Source: Thermoanaerobaculia bacterium (GTDB taxonomy: Bacteria > Acidobacteriota > Thermoanaerobaculia > Multivoradales > JAHEKO01). From it: DNA of 64,000 bases. The position numbers and the translations under genes were made by a program. The notes below the pieces were generated by a model, which was given only the letters and a program-made list of their open reading frames with translations, ran no database searches and was not told the origin of the DNA. The stretch is taken from assembly GCA_945787635.1 (NCBI GenBank), contig CALZIK010000071.1, positions 18,738-82,737 of the forward strand. Reading direction: 5' to 3'. This document shows, one piece after another, positions 17,377 through 25,650 of this stretch (positions are counted from its first letter, which is position 1; each line of letters opens with the position of its first letter).

Positions 17377-18705
17377 ATGATTTTATTTAGTGACCAGGAT
17401 TTGGACGGCGAACTGCCGATCACCTTGGAAGACGACATGGTGCCGGCGAGGATCAAGGTTCTCGGCATCGGGGGAGGAGGCGGCAACGCGGTCAACCGGA
17501 TGATCGACGCGCGCATGGGCGGCATCCAGTTCATCGCCGCCAACACCGACCTCCAAGCTCTGCGCAAATGCCGGGCGCCGCAAAAACTCCAGCTGGGCAC
17601 GGCCCTGACCAGAGGTCTGGGCGCCGGCGGAGATCCCGAGGTGGGGCGCAAGTCGGCGCTCGAGGACACCGAGCGAATCCTCGAGATGCTGCAGGGAGCA
17701 GATATGGTGTTTCTCACCGCCGGACTCGGTGGCGGCACTGGCACCGGCGCCATGCCGATCGCGGCATCCCTTGCAGCCGAGATCGGCGCGCTGACCGTGG
17801 CGGTCGTGACCAAGCCGTTCGAGTTTGAGGGGCGCCGTCGGATGGAGCAAGCCGAGCGAGGTCTCGAGGAGCTCGCCGGCGCCGTCGATACGCTGATCAC
17901 GATACCCAACGAGCGGCTGCTGAATTTTGTCGAGCGAGGCACGCCGCTTTCGGAAGCTTTCCGGATCGCCGACGACGTCCTCCGGCAGGCCGTCCAGGGG
18001 ATCAGCGACCTGATCACGGTGCCCGGCGAGGTCAACGTCGACTTCGCCGACGTCAAGACGGTCATGACCGGCATGGGCATGGCGCTCATGGGCACGGGCG
18101 TTGCGAAAGGTGAGAAGCGGGCGATGGAGGCGGCTCAGGCCGCGATCTCGTCGCCGCTACTCGAGGAGACTTCTATCGAGGGCGCCAGAGGCGTGCTGCT
18201 CAACATCTCGGGCGGCCGCAACCTGGCTCTGGACGAGGTCGCCGAAGCCGCGCGGGTGATTTCCGATGCCGTCGATCCGGACGCGCACATCATCTCGGGC
18301 ATGGTGATCGACGAGTCGCTCGAAGATGAAATGAAGGTCACGGTGATCGCCACCGGCTTCGCCGGCAGCGAGCGGCGGGTTTCTGAGCAGAGCATTGCGG
18401 TCGAGGACGACTTTTTCAGTCCCCAGCCGGCGGCTCCATCCGAACCGCAGCAGCGGGCTCCGCTCGAGTCGCAGCCTCTGAGGCCGATCCCGCCGACTTC
18501 GGCGCAGCCCCCGATGCAGCAGCGTTCCGCTCAGCAACTGCGAGTACCGACGGAACAGCCGCAGCCCGAAGAGCCCGAGGAGTTGCCCTTCTATCGGAAA
18601 GTGATCGCGCAGTCTCGAGGCGAAGATCCGAACGGTTTCGGTCCGAACTGGTCGAACGTCGATGATTTCGACATCCCGACCGTGCTGCGCAAGCAGATGG
18701 ACTAG
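17377..18705 (+). CDS. ftsZ: Cell division GTPase FtsZ
   Basis: Tubulin homologue that forms the Z-ring. It has 442 residues. The nucleotide fold starts with [16 protein letters not shown], the tubulin signature GGGTGTG is at 118-124, and the T7 loop is [12 protein letters not shown] with the catalytic Asp. A Pro/Gln-rich linker of about 80 residues follows the core (from about 345). The tail [11 protein letters not shown] is the C-terminal conserved peptide that binds FtsA. The start has a strong AAAGGAG site seven bases upstream, which suggests a higher translation rate than the coupled upstream genes. It is the last gene of the dcw cluster. Confidence 0.98.
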   Translation: MILFSDQDLDGELPITLEDDMVPARIKVLGIGGGGGNAVNRMIDARMGGIQFIAANTDLQALRKCRAPQKLQLGTALTRGLGAGGDPEVGRKSALEDTERILEMLQGADMVFLTAGLGGGTGTGAMPIAASLAAEIGALTVAVVTKPFEFEGRRRMEQAERGLEELAGAVDTLITIPNERLLNFVERGTPLSEAFRIADDVLRQAVQGISDLITVPGEVNVDFADVKTVMTGMGMALMGTGVAKGEKRAMEAAQAAISSPLLEETSIEGARGVLLNISGGRNLALDEVAEAARVISDAVDPDAHIISGMVIDESLEDEMKVTVIATGFAGSERRVSEQSIAVEDDFFSPQPAAPSEPQQRAPLESQPLRPIPPTSAQPPMQQRSAQQLRVPTEQPQPEEPEELPFYRKVIAQSRGEDPNGFGPNWSNVDDFDIPTVLRKQMD

Positions 18706-18735
18706 AGCCCGTCGAGCTCGGGCGAGGAGTGCGAC

Positions 18736-19299
18736 GTGCGGTGGTCGAGGCGAGAGCGGCGTTGGTGGTTCGCCTCACTGGCTCTGGTCATCCTCATCTA
18801 TTCGACCCTCTACATCGTCCGGACGCCGACCGAGTTCCTGCGCGAGCGCAACCTCCTGCGCCCGGCCGTTGCGACGGCATTCATTTCCGCTGCCTTGCCA
18901 TTGTTGTGGCTGGTGAGGCGCAGTCGCCCCGGCGCGCGGGAGAAAGCCGTTCTGGTCGTCTGCGGCGGCCTGTTTGTCTGGCTGATTCGGCTCGCCGAGC
19001 TACCCGAGGAGAGAATCCATTTTCTCGAATACGGGCTGCTGGGTGGCATGTTGTTTCAGGCGAGTCGGCTGCGGGCCGAGAGGCTCGGCCGTTCGGGCTC
19101 TCGTGCCGAGCTGGGCGCCGCCGTCCTGGCGATGGTCCTTGCTGGCCTGGCCGGCTGGGGCGACGAGGGCATCCAGGCGGTTCTGCCGAATCGCTACTAC
19201 GATCTGCGAGACATCGTCTTCAATGTCGTGAGCAGCACCGTTGCGGTCGCGGCACTCTGGCTGTCCTCGAGGGCACGAGCACTCGATCGGCGCGTCTGA
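18736..19299 (+). CDS. VanZ-like integral membrane protein
   Basis: A 187-residue polytopic protein with about four hydrophobic segments (near 11-28, 42-62, 70-88 and 125-145, plus a C-terminal one). The pattern ERIHFLEYGLLGG, then GWGDEGIQAVLPNRYYDLRDIVFNVVSS, matches the VanZ family HFxxYxxLG ... DExxQ.xxPxRxxDxxDxxxN consensus. VanZ homologues occur widely outside glycopeptide resistance and their biochemical role is unknown, so no resistance function is implied. The start is GTG, 30 bases after ftsZ, so it may be read through from the dcw cluster. Confidence 0.75.
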   Translation: MRWSRRERRWWFASLALVILIYSTLYIVRTPTEFLRERNLLRPAVATAFISAALPLLWLVRRSRPGAREKAVLVVCGGLFVWLIRLAELPEERIHFLEYGLLGGMLFQASRLRAERLGRSGSRAELGAAVLAMVLAGLAGWGDEGIQAVLPNRYYDLRDIVFNVVSSTVAVAALWLSSRARALDRRV

Positions 19300-19318
19300 G
19301 CGAGCCGGCGGCGGCTTC

Positions 19319-19327
19319 TGCTAGCAT
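19319..19327 (+). promoter_or_regulatory. Possible extended -10 promoter element before the SPFH/zinc-ribbon module
   Basis: The sequence TGCTAGCAT fits an extended -10 (TG-N-TAnnnT) 43 bases before the ATG at 19371. No clear -35 was found, which extended -10 promoters can tolerate. The same nonamer occurs at 43673-43681 in another intergenic gap. It would allow the five-gene module to be transcribed independently of ftsZ/VanZ. Confidence 0.35.
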
Positions 19328-19370
19328 TTCGTTTCCTGACGTTTTCGGGTCGGGTACAGGAGGCACTCGA

Positions 19371-19898
19371 ATGGCGAATGGCTACGAATCAGCTGAACAG
19401 CAGAGGAACTGGCTCGAGCGGCTGGTCGCTCGGATTCCGGGCTTCAAGGGGTATCAGGATCGTGAGCTGAGGCGGGATGTCGATCGCATGCAGCGCGAGC
19501 ACATCTCCGGCGAGCTCGGCGGCCTCAAGGCGCAGGTTCGAGGCCGGGCTCGGGACTACACCGACGCTGGCCAGATCGGGCTGCTGCATCTCTTCGATCG
19601 CCTCGATCGCAAGCTCGACGGCGTCTCGCAGGCGGTTCGATTCGCTGAATACGGCGCCAGCGGCCTGTTCGACGTCGTCAAGATATACGAAGAAGAGCTG
19701 GCCAAGCTGTACGAGTTCGACCTGGCTTTTCTCGACGATGTGGCGGCGCTGCGGGGTGACTTGGAGTCGATTCCGGCTCCGGGCGGTGGCGACGCCGCCG
19801 GGGCGGCGGCTCGTGCTCAGGACCGTCTGGATGCCATGGCGAGTCGCTGGGCCGACCGCCGGAATGTGATTGGCGACGTCGTCAAGGCGTCCTCCTAA
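19371..19898 (+). CDS. Small helical protein, first gene of the SPFH/zinc-ribbon module (unknown function)
   Basis: A 175-residue soluble protein that I do not recognise as a named family. The ATG at 19371 has a strong AGGAGG site and the open frame upstream is a shadow. It is predominantly helical and charged. It opens with ERLVARIPGFKGYQDRELRRDVDRMQRE, a pattern suggesting amphipathic or coiled-coil helices. A middle section (LLHLFDRLDRKLDGVSQAVRFAEYG) and an acidic helix (YEEELAKLYEFD) follow. There is no signal peptide or membrane segment. It lies 40 bases upstream of an SPFH gene, in the place where related loci of other bacteria encode PspA. A peripheral membrane partner role is an inference only. 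Confidence 0.75.
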   Translation: MANGYESAEQQRNWLERLVARIPGFKGYQDRELRRDVDRMQREHISGELGGLKAQVRGRARDYTDAGQIGLLHLFDRLDRKLDGVSQAVRFAEYGASGLFDVVKIYEEELAKLYEFDLAFLDDVAALRGDLESIPAPGGGDAAGAAARAQDRLDAMASRWADRRNVIGDVVKASS

Positions 19899-19938
19899 AC
19901 CCGTCCCATCGAGATCACTCCACGGAAGGTACACGATC

Positions 19939-21006
19939 ATGAGAATCATTCAGCACGTCGACCCCACCGGGAACGCCATGGTGGCCCGGGTACCGGCCAG
20001 CGGCACCGCCGCCATCGAGTTGGGCAGCCAGTTGATTGTCGAAGAGAGCCAGCAGGCGGTCTTCTTTCGCGACGGCAAGGCTCTCGACACTTTCGGTCCG
20101 GGCCGCCACACGCTGGCGACCATGAACCTGCCGCTTTTGGGCAAGCTCCTGGGACTTCCGTTCGAGGGGAAGTCACCGTTTCAAGCGGCGGTGGTGTTCG
20201 TATCGACCAAGACGTTCCTGGACCTCAAGTGGGGAACCAAGGAGCCGGTCGCCTATCGCGACAAGGAACTGGCGATGGTCCGTCTGCGCGCGTTCGGTAA
20301 GTTCGCGGTGCGGATCACCAACTCGCAGCAGTTCGTCAACGAGGTTGTCGGTACCCAGGGCGTCTACACCACCGACGGTGTCGAAGCGTACTTCAAGGAC
20401 GTGATCGTGGCGCGTCTCACCGACCTTCTGGGTGAGAACCTCGATTCGATCTTCGACCTACCCAAGGTCTATGACGAGCTCGGTATGGGCCTCAAGGCGC
20501 GGGTCAGCGAGGATTTCGAGAAGTACGGCATCGATCTGGTCGATCTCTACCTGGGCGCGATCACGCCGCCCGAAGAGGTGCAAAAGCAGATCGACGAGCG
20601 CGGTGGCATGGAAGCCGTCGGCGACATGAACCAGTACTTGAAGTTCAAGGCCGCCCAGGCGATGGGTGATGCCGCCAAGCAGAGTGGCGGCGAGGCCGGC
20701 GGCGGAGTCGGCGCCGGTCTGGGAGTGGGCATGGGCGCCGGCATGGGGATGATGCTTCCGCAGATGATGAAAGAGGCCATGTCATCCGGCGGAGGCTCGG
20801 GCGCGCCTGCGCCCGACGGCTCCACTGGCGCTCAGGGAGGCCAGCAGCCACCGGCGTCGTCCGGGGCGGCGGGTGCAGTTGTGGCCGGGGCAGCCGGGGC
20901 AGCCGAGGCGGCCGCAACAGGCTCGAAGTTTTGTCACGAGTGCGGCGGCGGCCTGCCCGGGGGCGCCAAGTTCTGCCCGTCCTGCGGAACCAAGGTCTCC
21001 GGCTAG
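19939..21006 (+). CDS. SPFH-domain protein with C-terminal zinc ribbon (YdjI-like)
   Basis: A 355-residue protein starting at the ATG at 19939 (GGAAGG upstream). Residues about 1-250 resemble the bacterial SPFH/'virion core protein-like' family: AIELGSQLIVEESQQAVFFRDGKALDTFGPGRHTL, then the band-7 body to ITPPEEVQKQIDERGG. A Gly/Met-rich stretch (about 255-285) and a Gly/Ala/Pro-rich linker lead to a zinc ribbon at the end (CHEC near 333 and CPSC near 348). B. subtilis YdjI has this architecture and acts with PspA and the zinc-ribbon protein YdjG in a membrane-stress response. No PspA gene is present here. A membrane scaffold role is inferred. Confidence 0.85.
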   Translation: MRIIQHVDPTGNAMVARVPASGTAAIELGSQLIVEESQQAVFFRDGKALDTFGPGRHTLATMNLPLLGKLLGLPFEGKSPFQAAVVFVSTKTFLDLKWGTKEPVAYRDKELAMVRLRAFGKFAVRITNSQQFVNEVVGTQGVYTTDGVEAYFKDVIVARLTDLLGENLDSIFDLPKVYDELGMGLKARVSEDFEKYGIDLVDLYLGAITPPEEVQKQIDERGGMEAVGDMNQYLKFKAAQAMGDAAKQSGGEAGGGVGAGLGVGMGAGMGMMLPQMMKEAMSSGGGSGAPAPDGSTGAQGGQQPPASSGAAGAVVAGAAGAAEAAATGSKFCHECGGGLPGGAKFCPSCGTKVSG

Positions 21007-21020
21007 TCGATCGTGCCGCC

Positions 21021-21797
21021 GTGGTAACTCGGGCGGACCAAGAGCCACCGCGGGTAACCTGTCCCCAGTGCGGTGGTGACAACGCGCTGCGCTCGGGGGA
21101 GAGCTTTCTCGCCTGCGAGTTCTGTGGAACCACGCTGTTTCTCGATCGCGCCGAGATCATCGGCCGGTATCGCCTGCCCAGGTTGATCGATGGCGACGAA
21201 GCAAAGGCCGCGCTGCGCCGGTGGATGGCCGGCAACCACACGGTCAAGGATCTCGATCGTAAGAGCACGGTGGATTCGCCGGTCGCCGTGACCTTCCCGA
21301 TGTGGTTGTTTCGTTCCCGCCAGGCCGGCCGCGAATCGGCGACCGTGGAGCCGGCCGCGCCGACCCCGATTCCGGTGCTGGCGGATCTCGCCATCCCGGC
21401 CGGCAGCCTCGAGCCGTTCGAAGGACCGGAGGAAGGCGCCGAGGCGGTTCCCGTGGGCGTGCCGCTCGAGACCGCGAGAACCTGGGTGGAACAGCGGGGG
21501 GTTGACCCCAAGCAAGTGACCGAAGTGGCTCTGGTCGAGATTCCGCTCTGGCGCGCCGGCTACGAGTTCGGCGGCAAGCGGTACCAGGCCGTCGTCGAAG
21601 GTTCCACGGGTAACGTTCTCGCGTCGGTCTATCCTGAAAAAGCCGAAAGCCCGTACATTTTGGTAGCGATCCTCGGACTGGTGCTCTTCGGCATCGAAGG
21701 CCTGATCATCTCCAATCCCTTTGCCAAACTGCTCGCCTACGCCGTGACCAGCGTCCCGTTGCTGCTGGTCGCCTGGTGGGTGACGCGGAGAGTATGA
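21021..21797 (+). CDS. Zinc-ribbon membrane protein, module member 1
   Basis: A 258-residue protein with the start assigned to GTG 21021, the first in-frame start after the SPFH stop that places the ribbon at the N-terminus. Residues 13-40 form a zinc ribbon (CPQCGG, then CEFCG). A central soluble domain carries KAALRRWMAG, VTFPMWLFRSR and VEIPLWRAGYEFGGKRYQAVVEG. The protein ends in two hydrophobic segments (about 208-225 and 235-253). The 'W...Y.V...G.V' fold resembles the soluble part of YdjG-like zinc-ribbon proteins. It overlaps the next gene by four bases (ATGA), so the proteins are probably made in similar amounts. Confidence 0.75.
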   Translation: MVTRADQEPPRVTCPQCGGDNALRSGESFLACEFCGTTLFLDRAEIIGRYRLPRLIDGDEAKAALRRWMAGNHTVKDLDRKSTVDSPVAVTFPMWLFRSRQAGRESATVEPAAPTPIPVLADLAIPAGSLEPFEGPEEGAEAVPVGVPLETARTWVEQRGVDPKQVTEVALVEIPLWRAGYEFGGKRYQAVVEGSTGNVLASVYPEKAESPYILVAILGLVLFGIEGLIISNPFAKLLAYAVTSVPLLLVAWWVTRRV

Positions 21798-22912
21798 AGC
21801 CTCTCTCCGAGCCGCCGCCCCCGCTTCCCGCCCCCGAGGCCTCGAGTGGCGCCGAGAACGGGCTCGAAGAGGTTCCGCACCGGCTCTCCGATCGGGTCGA
21901 GGGCCTGACCTGCCCCAATTGCGGCGGGACTCTCGCCGTCGACAGCGGTCTGCGCGTGGTCTTTTGCGAATACTGCCGCACCCCGCTCTTGGTCTCGAGC
22001 GAGACCGGAGCGCGGCGCTTCGCGGTCGAGCCTCAGATCGGGGCCGATCGGGCGAAGACGGTGGCCCGTGAGTGGCTGACGAAGGGGATGAGAAAAGACC
22101 CCAAGCTGCGTCGAGAGGCGCGACTCGGCGAGGCCGTGCTCTGCTTCTTGCCGTTCTATCGAGTGCGCGCGGACTGCGTAGGCGTGGCGCTCGGAACCGA
22201 GCTGCGGCAGCGCACCGTGGGCTCGGGAAAGAACCGCCGGGTCGAGACCTATGAGGTCGATGTCGAGCGGAAGGTGGGCCAGAGCCATGACCGGACCTAC
22301 CCGGCCGTGGACGTCTCCGAGTGGGGCCTCCAGCGCGTCAATCTGGTCGGCGATCCTCTGGTGCCGTTCGAGGCGAGCTCGCTCAGGCGCCGGGGAATGG
22401 TGTTCGAGCCGACCGGCTCCGAGCAACGGGTCTTCAATGCCGCCATCGAGCGGTTTCGCACCGCGACCAATCCCGCCGCCGGCTTGAAGAAGGTTCGGTT
22501 CGAGTTTCTGGAGACCGTGCGCGAGCGGCTCTCGGTCATCTACTACCCATTGTGGGTCGTGCGCTATCACTACCGGGATCGCGCGTATCAGATTCTGGTC
22601 GACGCCGAAGATGGGTCCCTGGCTTACGGTAAGGCGCCCGGCAACGATTTCTTCCGGGCCGCCATGCTGGTGCTGGCCGAGGCCGGCGCGGTTTTTATCG
22701 CGACCACGGCGCTTCAGTTCGCTGGAGAAGGTTGTCTCGCGGTGGCTGCGGTGTTCGGCATTGGTCTGTCGATCGTGCTTTGGGGCTGGAAGCACTTTCG
22801 CTATGGAGGTGTGGTGATCGAGGGCACCGGCGTCGAGCCGGTCACCCGGGCTACGAGGTTCGACAAGCTCAACCGCTGGTTGCGGGGTGGGCGCGGAGAT
22901 GAGCTCAGGTGA
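21794..22912 (+). CDS. Zinc-ribbon membrane protein, module member 2
   Basis: A 372-residue protein starting at ATG 21794, overlapping the previous stop. A Pro-rich N-terminus precedes a zinc ribbon at about 37-61 (CPNCGG, then CEYCR). The soluble body contains WLTKGMRKDPKLRREA, CFLPFYRVRADC and YYPLWVVRYHYRDRAYQILVDAEDG. This repeats the 'aromatic-PLW-Y...Y.V.' pattern of the neighbouring 258-residue protein and points to duplication from a common ancestor. Two or three hydrophobic segments follow (about 290-340), then a short basic tail. The architecture is like B. subtilis YdjG; the precise role is unknown. Confidence 0.75.
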   Translation: MKPLSEPPPPLPAPEASSGAENGLEEVPHRLSDRVEGLTCPNCGGTLAVDSGLRVVFCEYCRTPLLVSSETGARRFAVEPQIGADRAKTVAREWLTKGMRKDPKLRREARLGEAVLCFLPFYRVRADCVGVALGTELRQRTVGSGKNRRVETYEVDVERKVGQSHDRTYPAVDVSEWGLQRVNLVGDPLVPFEASSLRRRGMVFEPTGSEQRVFNAAIERFRTATNPAAGLKKVRFEFLETVRERLSVIYYPLWVVRYHYRDRAYQILVDAEDGSLAYGKAPGNDFFRAAMLVLAEAGAVFIATTALQFAGEGCLAVAAVFGIGLSIVLWGWKHFRYGGVVIEGTGVEPVTRATRFDKLNRWLRGGRGDELR

Positions 22913-23571
22913 GCCGGGGAGTGGACAGCCGACCGGCCGAATCGAAGGGCTTCGAGCTCGTGCCGCTCGACTGCCCGACCTGCGGAGCGGCGCTGGCCGC
23001 GGCGGGCGAGGATGTGATTTTCTATTGTACCGCCTGTCGCAACGGCTACAGATACCAGGCGGAGCTGCCCCACCTGGCCAGGCTCGAGGTCCAGTTCATC
23101 GCGGCGTCGAACGTCACGGCCGAGCGGTATATGCCATTTTGGGTGCTCGAGGCCCATGTCGAACTAGGGAGCCGGCAGGCGGGACGCAGCATGCCGAGCC
23201 TGATCCAGTCGGTCTTCGGAGGACGTGGAGGCTCGTCGGTGGGAGATGTCGAGTTCGTGGTGCCCGCGTTCCAGATCGACCTCGATGCCACCGTCGAGTT
23301 AGCGAGACGCTACACCCGGGAGCTCCCGGGCCTGGGAGAGAAGATCGGCGAGCGGTTGATCGGAGGCTGCTATGGGGTCGAAGACGCGCGGAAGCTGGCG
23401 CATTTCGCGGTGGTCGCCGGCGAAGTCGACAAACCCGACACGCTGAGGAATCTGGAGTACTCGATCCGGTTCGGAGGCTCTCGACTTCTCGGCGTACCCT
23501 TTGCGCGCGAGGGCGAGAACTGGAAGGATGCCGTCTTCGGCATTCGGGCTCTGAATCTCGAATCGACATGA
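22909..23571 (+). CDS. Soluble zinc-ribbon protein, module member 3
   Basis: A 220-residue protein from GTG 22909, overlapping the previous stop by four bases. An N-terminal zinc ribbon lies at about 22-46 (CPTCGA, then CTACR). It is followed by a soluble domain with RYMPFWVLEAHVELG and VEFVVPAFQIDLD, related in pattern to the other two zinc-ribbon proteins. It has no membrane segment and ends in a mixed alpha/beta stretch. It is the last zinc-ribbon gene of the module and its stop overlaps the ATG of the E1 dehydrogenase. Function unknown; a subunit of one membrane-associated complex is the likeliest reading. Confidence 0.7.
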   Translation: MSRGVDSRPAESKGFELVPLDCPTCGAALAAAGEDVIFYCTACRNGYRYQAELPHLARLEVQFIAASNVTAERYMPFWVLEAHVELGSRQAGRSMPSLIQSVFGGRGGSSVGDVEFVVPAFQIDLDATVELARRYTRELPGLGEKIGERLIGGCYGVEDARKLAHFAVVAGEVDKPDTLRNLEYSIRFGGSRLLGVPFAREGENWKDAVFGIRALNLEST

Positions 23572-25628
23572 CCGGGCATCCCTCACTCCTCAGATACGCT
23601 TATATGCGGCTGGCGCGAGATCTGGATGCCCGGTTCGAGTCGCTGCTTCTCACCGGGCGAGTCTCGAAGTGGTACAGCGCGATCGGTAACGAGGCCACCA
23701 CCGTGCCGGCGGGGCTCGCCATCGAGCCGGGGGATGCGTTGTGCACTCTGCACCGGGACCTCGGAGCGATTCTGGCGACCTACCTCGATCCGTCGCGTAC
23801 TTTTCCGGGCCTGGGCTTCGGACAGCCGGACGGTAGGCGGCCGGACCCGGTCGAACTGCTCGAACGGCTGGCATGTCAGCTTCTGGGCAAGGCCGCGGGC
23901 TTCTCGCAGGGCGTCGAGCGGTCGTTTCACTACGGCTACCTGGCGCCCGAGGCCGGCATTCTGCACGTCGGCATGATCAGTCATCTGGGTGCCATGATCC
24001 CGGTGGCCGCGGGTTGCGCGTTCGCCATGAAGCAGAGCGGCTCGGATCGGGTGGCGATCAACTTCATCGGAGATGGCGGCACCTCCACCGGCGACTTTCA
24101 CGAAGGCCTGAACATGGCGGCGGTATGGCGGCTGCCGCTGGTGCTGATAGTCGAGAACAATCGATACGCCTTCTCGACACCGGTCGAAGCGCAGTACGCC
24201 GGAGCGAGGCTGAGTGATCGGGGCCGGGGATACGGAATGGCGGCGGAGACCGTCGATGGCAACGATCCGGATGAAGTCTCCAAAGCCGTCGCTCGAGCGG
24301 TGACCAGGGCGCGCTCCGGGGACGGACCGACCCTGATCGAAGCGATGGTCGGGAGGATGCGGGGCCACAGCGAGGGCGACGACTCCTTGAAGGTCGTGCC
24401 GCGGCGAGAGCTGGATCAGTATCTCGCCGCCGATCCCGTGCCGGGCTATGCCGAGCGTTTGCGGGGAGAGGGAGTTCTGGACTTCGATACCCAGGACGCC
24501 ATTGCCGGGCGCTGCCGTTTCTTGATCGATTCGGCGCTCGACACAGCCATCGACGCGCCCCCACCTGAGGCTGGAACTGCGAGCCGGCCGGCGCTGGCTC
24601 CGGCTCCGGCGCCCGAGCGCGCCTCTAGAATGCAATCCGAGGATCCGGCGCTGTCCGAGGCTCAAGTCAGCTACGTGGACGCAATCCGCGAGGCACTCTC
24701 GGAGGAAATGGCCCGTGACGATCGGTTGATTCTCATGGGGCAGGACATAGGCCGCTTCGAAGGCGCGTTTCGGGTCACCCGAGGACTTCACGAGCGCTGG
24801 CCCCGGCGGGTCTTGGATACCCCCATCGCCGAGAGCGGCACCATCGGAATCGCCATCGGAGCGGCGCTGTTGGGCTACCGGGTGGTCGTCGAAATGCAGT
24901 TCGCCGACTTCGTGTCCTGCGGCTTCAATCAGATAGTCAACGTTGCCGCCAAGCTCTTCTATCGCTGGCAGGTTCCGTGTCCGATCGTGATTCGGTTGCC
25001 CTCAGGGGGCGGGGTCGGCGCCGGGCCCTTCCACTCGCAGAATCCGGAAGCATGGTTTGCGCACGTGGCCGGGCTCAAGGTCGTCTGTCCGGCCGGGGCT
25101 CAAGATGCGAGGGCGCTGTTGAAGGCGGCGATCCGGGATCCCAATCCGGTGATCTTTTGCGAGCACAAGTTCCTCTATCGAAGGGTCAAGGAGACCCTGC
25201 CCGGCGAGTGGGACGTGGCGCCGCTCGGAATCGCCGCGATCCGGCGGTCGGGCACCGACCTGACGCTGATCGGGTACGGCGCCAGCACCTGGACCTGCCT
25301 CGAGGCGGCGAAACGGTTGGATGAAGAGAGCGTCTCCGCGGAGGTCATCGACCTTCGCACCCTGGTGCCACTCGACTGGGAGACCATCGAAGCGTCGGTG
25401 CGCCGGACCGGAAGGGCGGTCATCGTCCACGAGGCGCAACGCACTGCCGGATTCGGAGCGGAGGTAGCGGCGGAGATCTCCGAGCGAGCTTTTGCCTGGC
25501 TGGACGGACCGGTCAAGCGCGTGGCATATCCGGATCGGCCGGTGCCTTACGGTCGTGGATTGGAGCAGTCGCTTCTGCCCGACGCCGATCGGGTGATCGC
25601 AGCGGTTCGGGAAACGCTTTCGTTCTGA
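23568..25628 (+). CDS. Fused E1 alpha-beta subunit of a 2-oxoacid (branched-chain type) dehydrogenase
   Basis: A 686-residue thiamine-diphosphate enzyme in which E1 alpha (about 1-335) and E1 beta (about 365-686) are joined by an Ala/Pro-rich linker. The ATG at 23568 overlaps the zinc-ribbon stop; the open frame upstream is a shadow. The alpha half has the ThDP/magnesium motif GDGG at 168-171 through ENN at 196-198, and the HGYL-like segment FHYGYLAPE. The beta half has MGQDIGRFEG, DTPIAESGTIGIAIGAALLG and the C-terminal transketolase domain LRTLVPLDWETIE. It would decarboxylate a branched-chain 2-oxoacid and pass the acyl group to lipoyl-E2. No E2 or E3 gene is in the window, and substrate specificity cannot be read from sequence. 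Confidence 0.88.
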   Translation: MTGHPSLLRYAYMRLARDLDARFESLLLTGRVSKWYSAIGNEATTVPAGLAIEPGDALCTLHRDLGAILATYLDPSRTFPGLGFGQPDGRRPDPVELLERLACQLLGKAAGFSQGVERSFHYGYLAPEAGILHVGMISHLGAMIPVAAGCAFAMKQSGSDRVAINFIGDGGTSTGDFHEGLNMAAVWRLPLVLIVENNRYAFSTPVEAQYAGARLSDRGRGYGMAAETVDGNDPDEVSKAVARAVTRARSGDGPTLIEAMVGRMRGHSEGDDSLKVVPRRELDQYLAADPVPGYAERLRGEGVLDFDTQDAIAGRCRFLIDSALDTAIDAPPPEAGTASRPALAPAPAPERASRMQSEDPALSEAQVSYVDAIREALSEEMARDDRLILMGQDIGRFEGAFRVTRGLHERWPRRVLDTPIAESGTIGIAIGAALLGYRVVVEMQFADFVSCGFNQIVNVAAKLFYRWQVPCPIVIRLPSGGGVGAGPFHSQNPEAWFAHVAGLKVVCPAGAQDARALLKAAIRDPNPVIFCEHKFLYRRVKETLPGEWDVAPLGIAAIRRSGTDLTLIGYGASTWTCLEAAKRLDEESVSAEVIDLRTLVPLDWETIEASVRRTGRAVIVHEAQRTAGFGAEVAAEISERAFAWLDGPVKRVAYPDRPVPYGRGLEQSLLPDADRVIAAVRETLSF

Positions 25629-25650
25629 GGGCGCGCGGGCTCGGGCTCGG

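Noticed and set aside
18707..18723. GCCCG...CGGGC hairpin after ftsZ as an intrinsic terminator.
   Set aside because: Five-bp stem without a U-tract, followed directly by the VanZ-like gene's leader. Too weak to annotate.
18736..19299. VanZ-like gene as a glycopeptide-resistance determinant.
   Set aside because: No vanH/A/X or vanRS neighbours; VanZ-family proteins are widespread in bacteria without resistance clusters.
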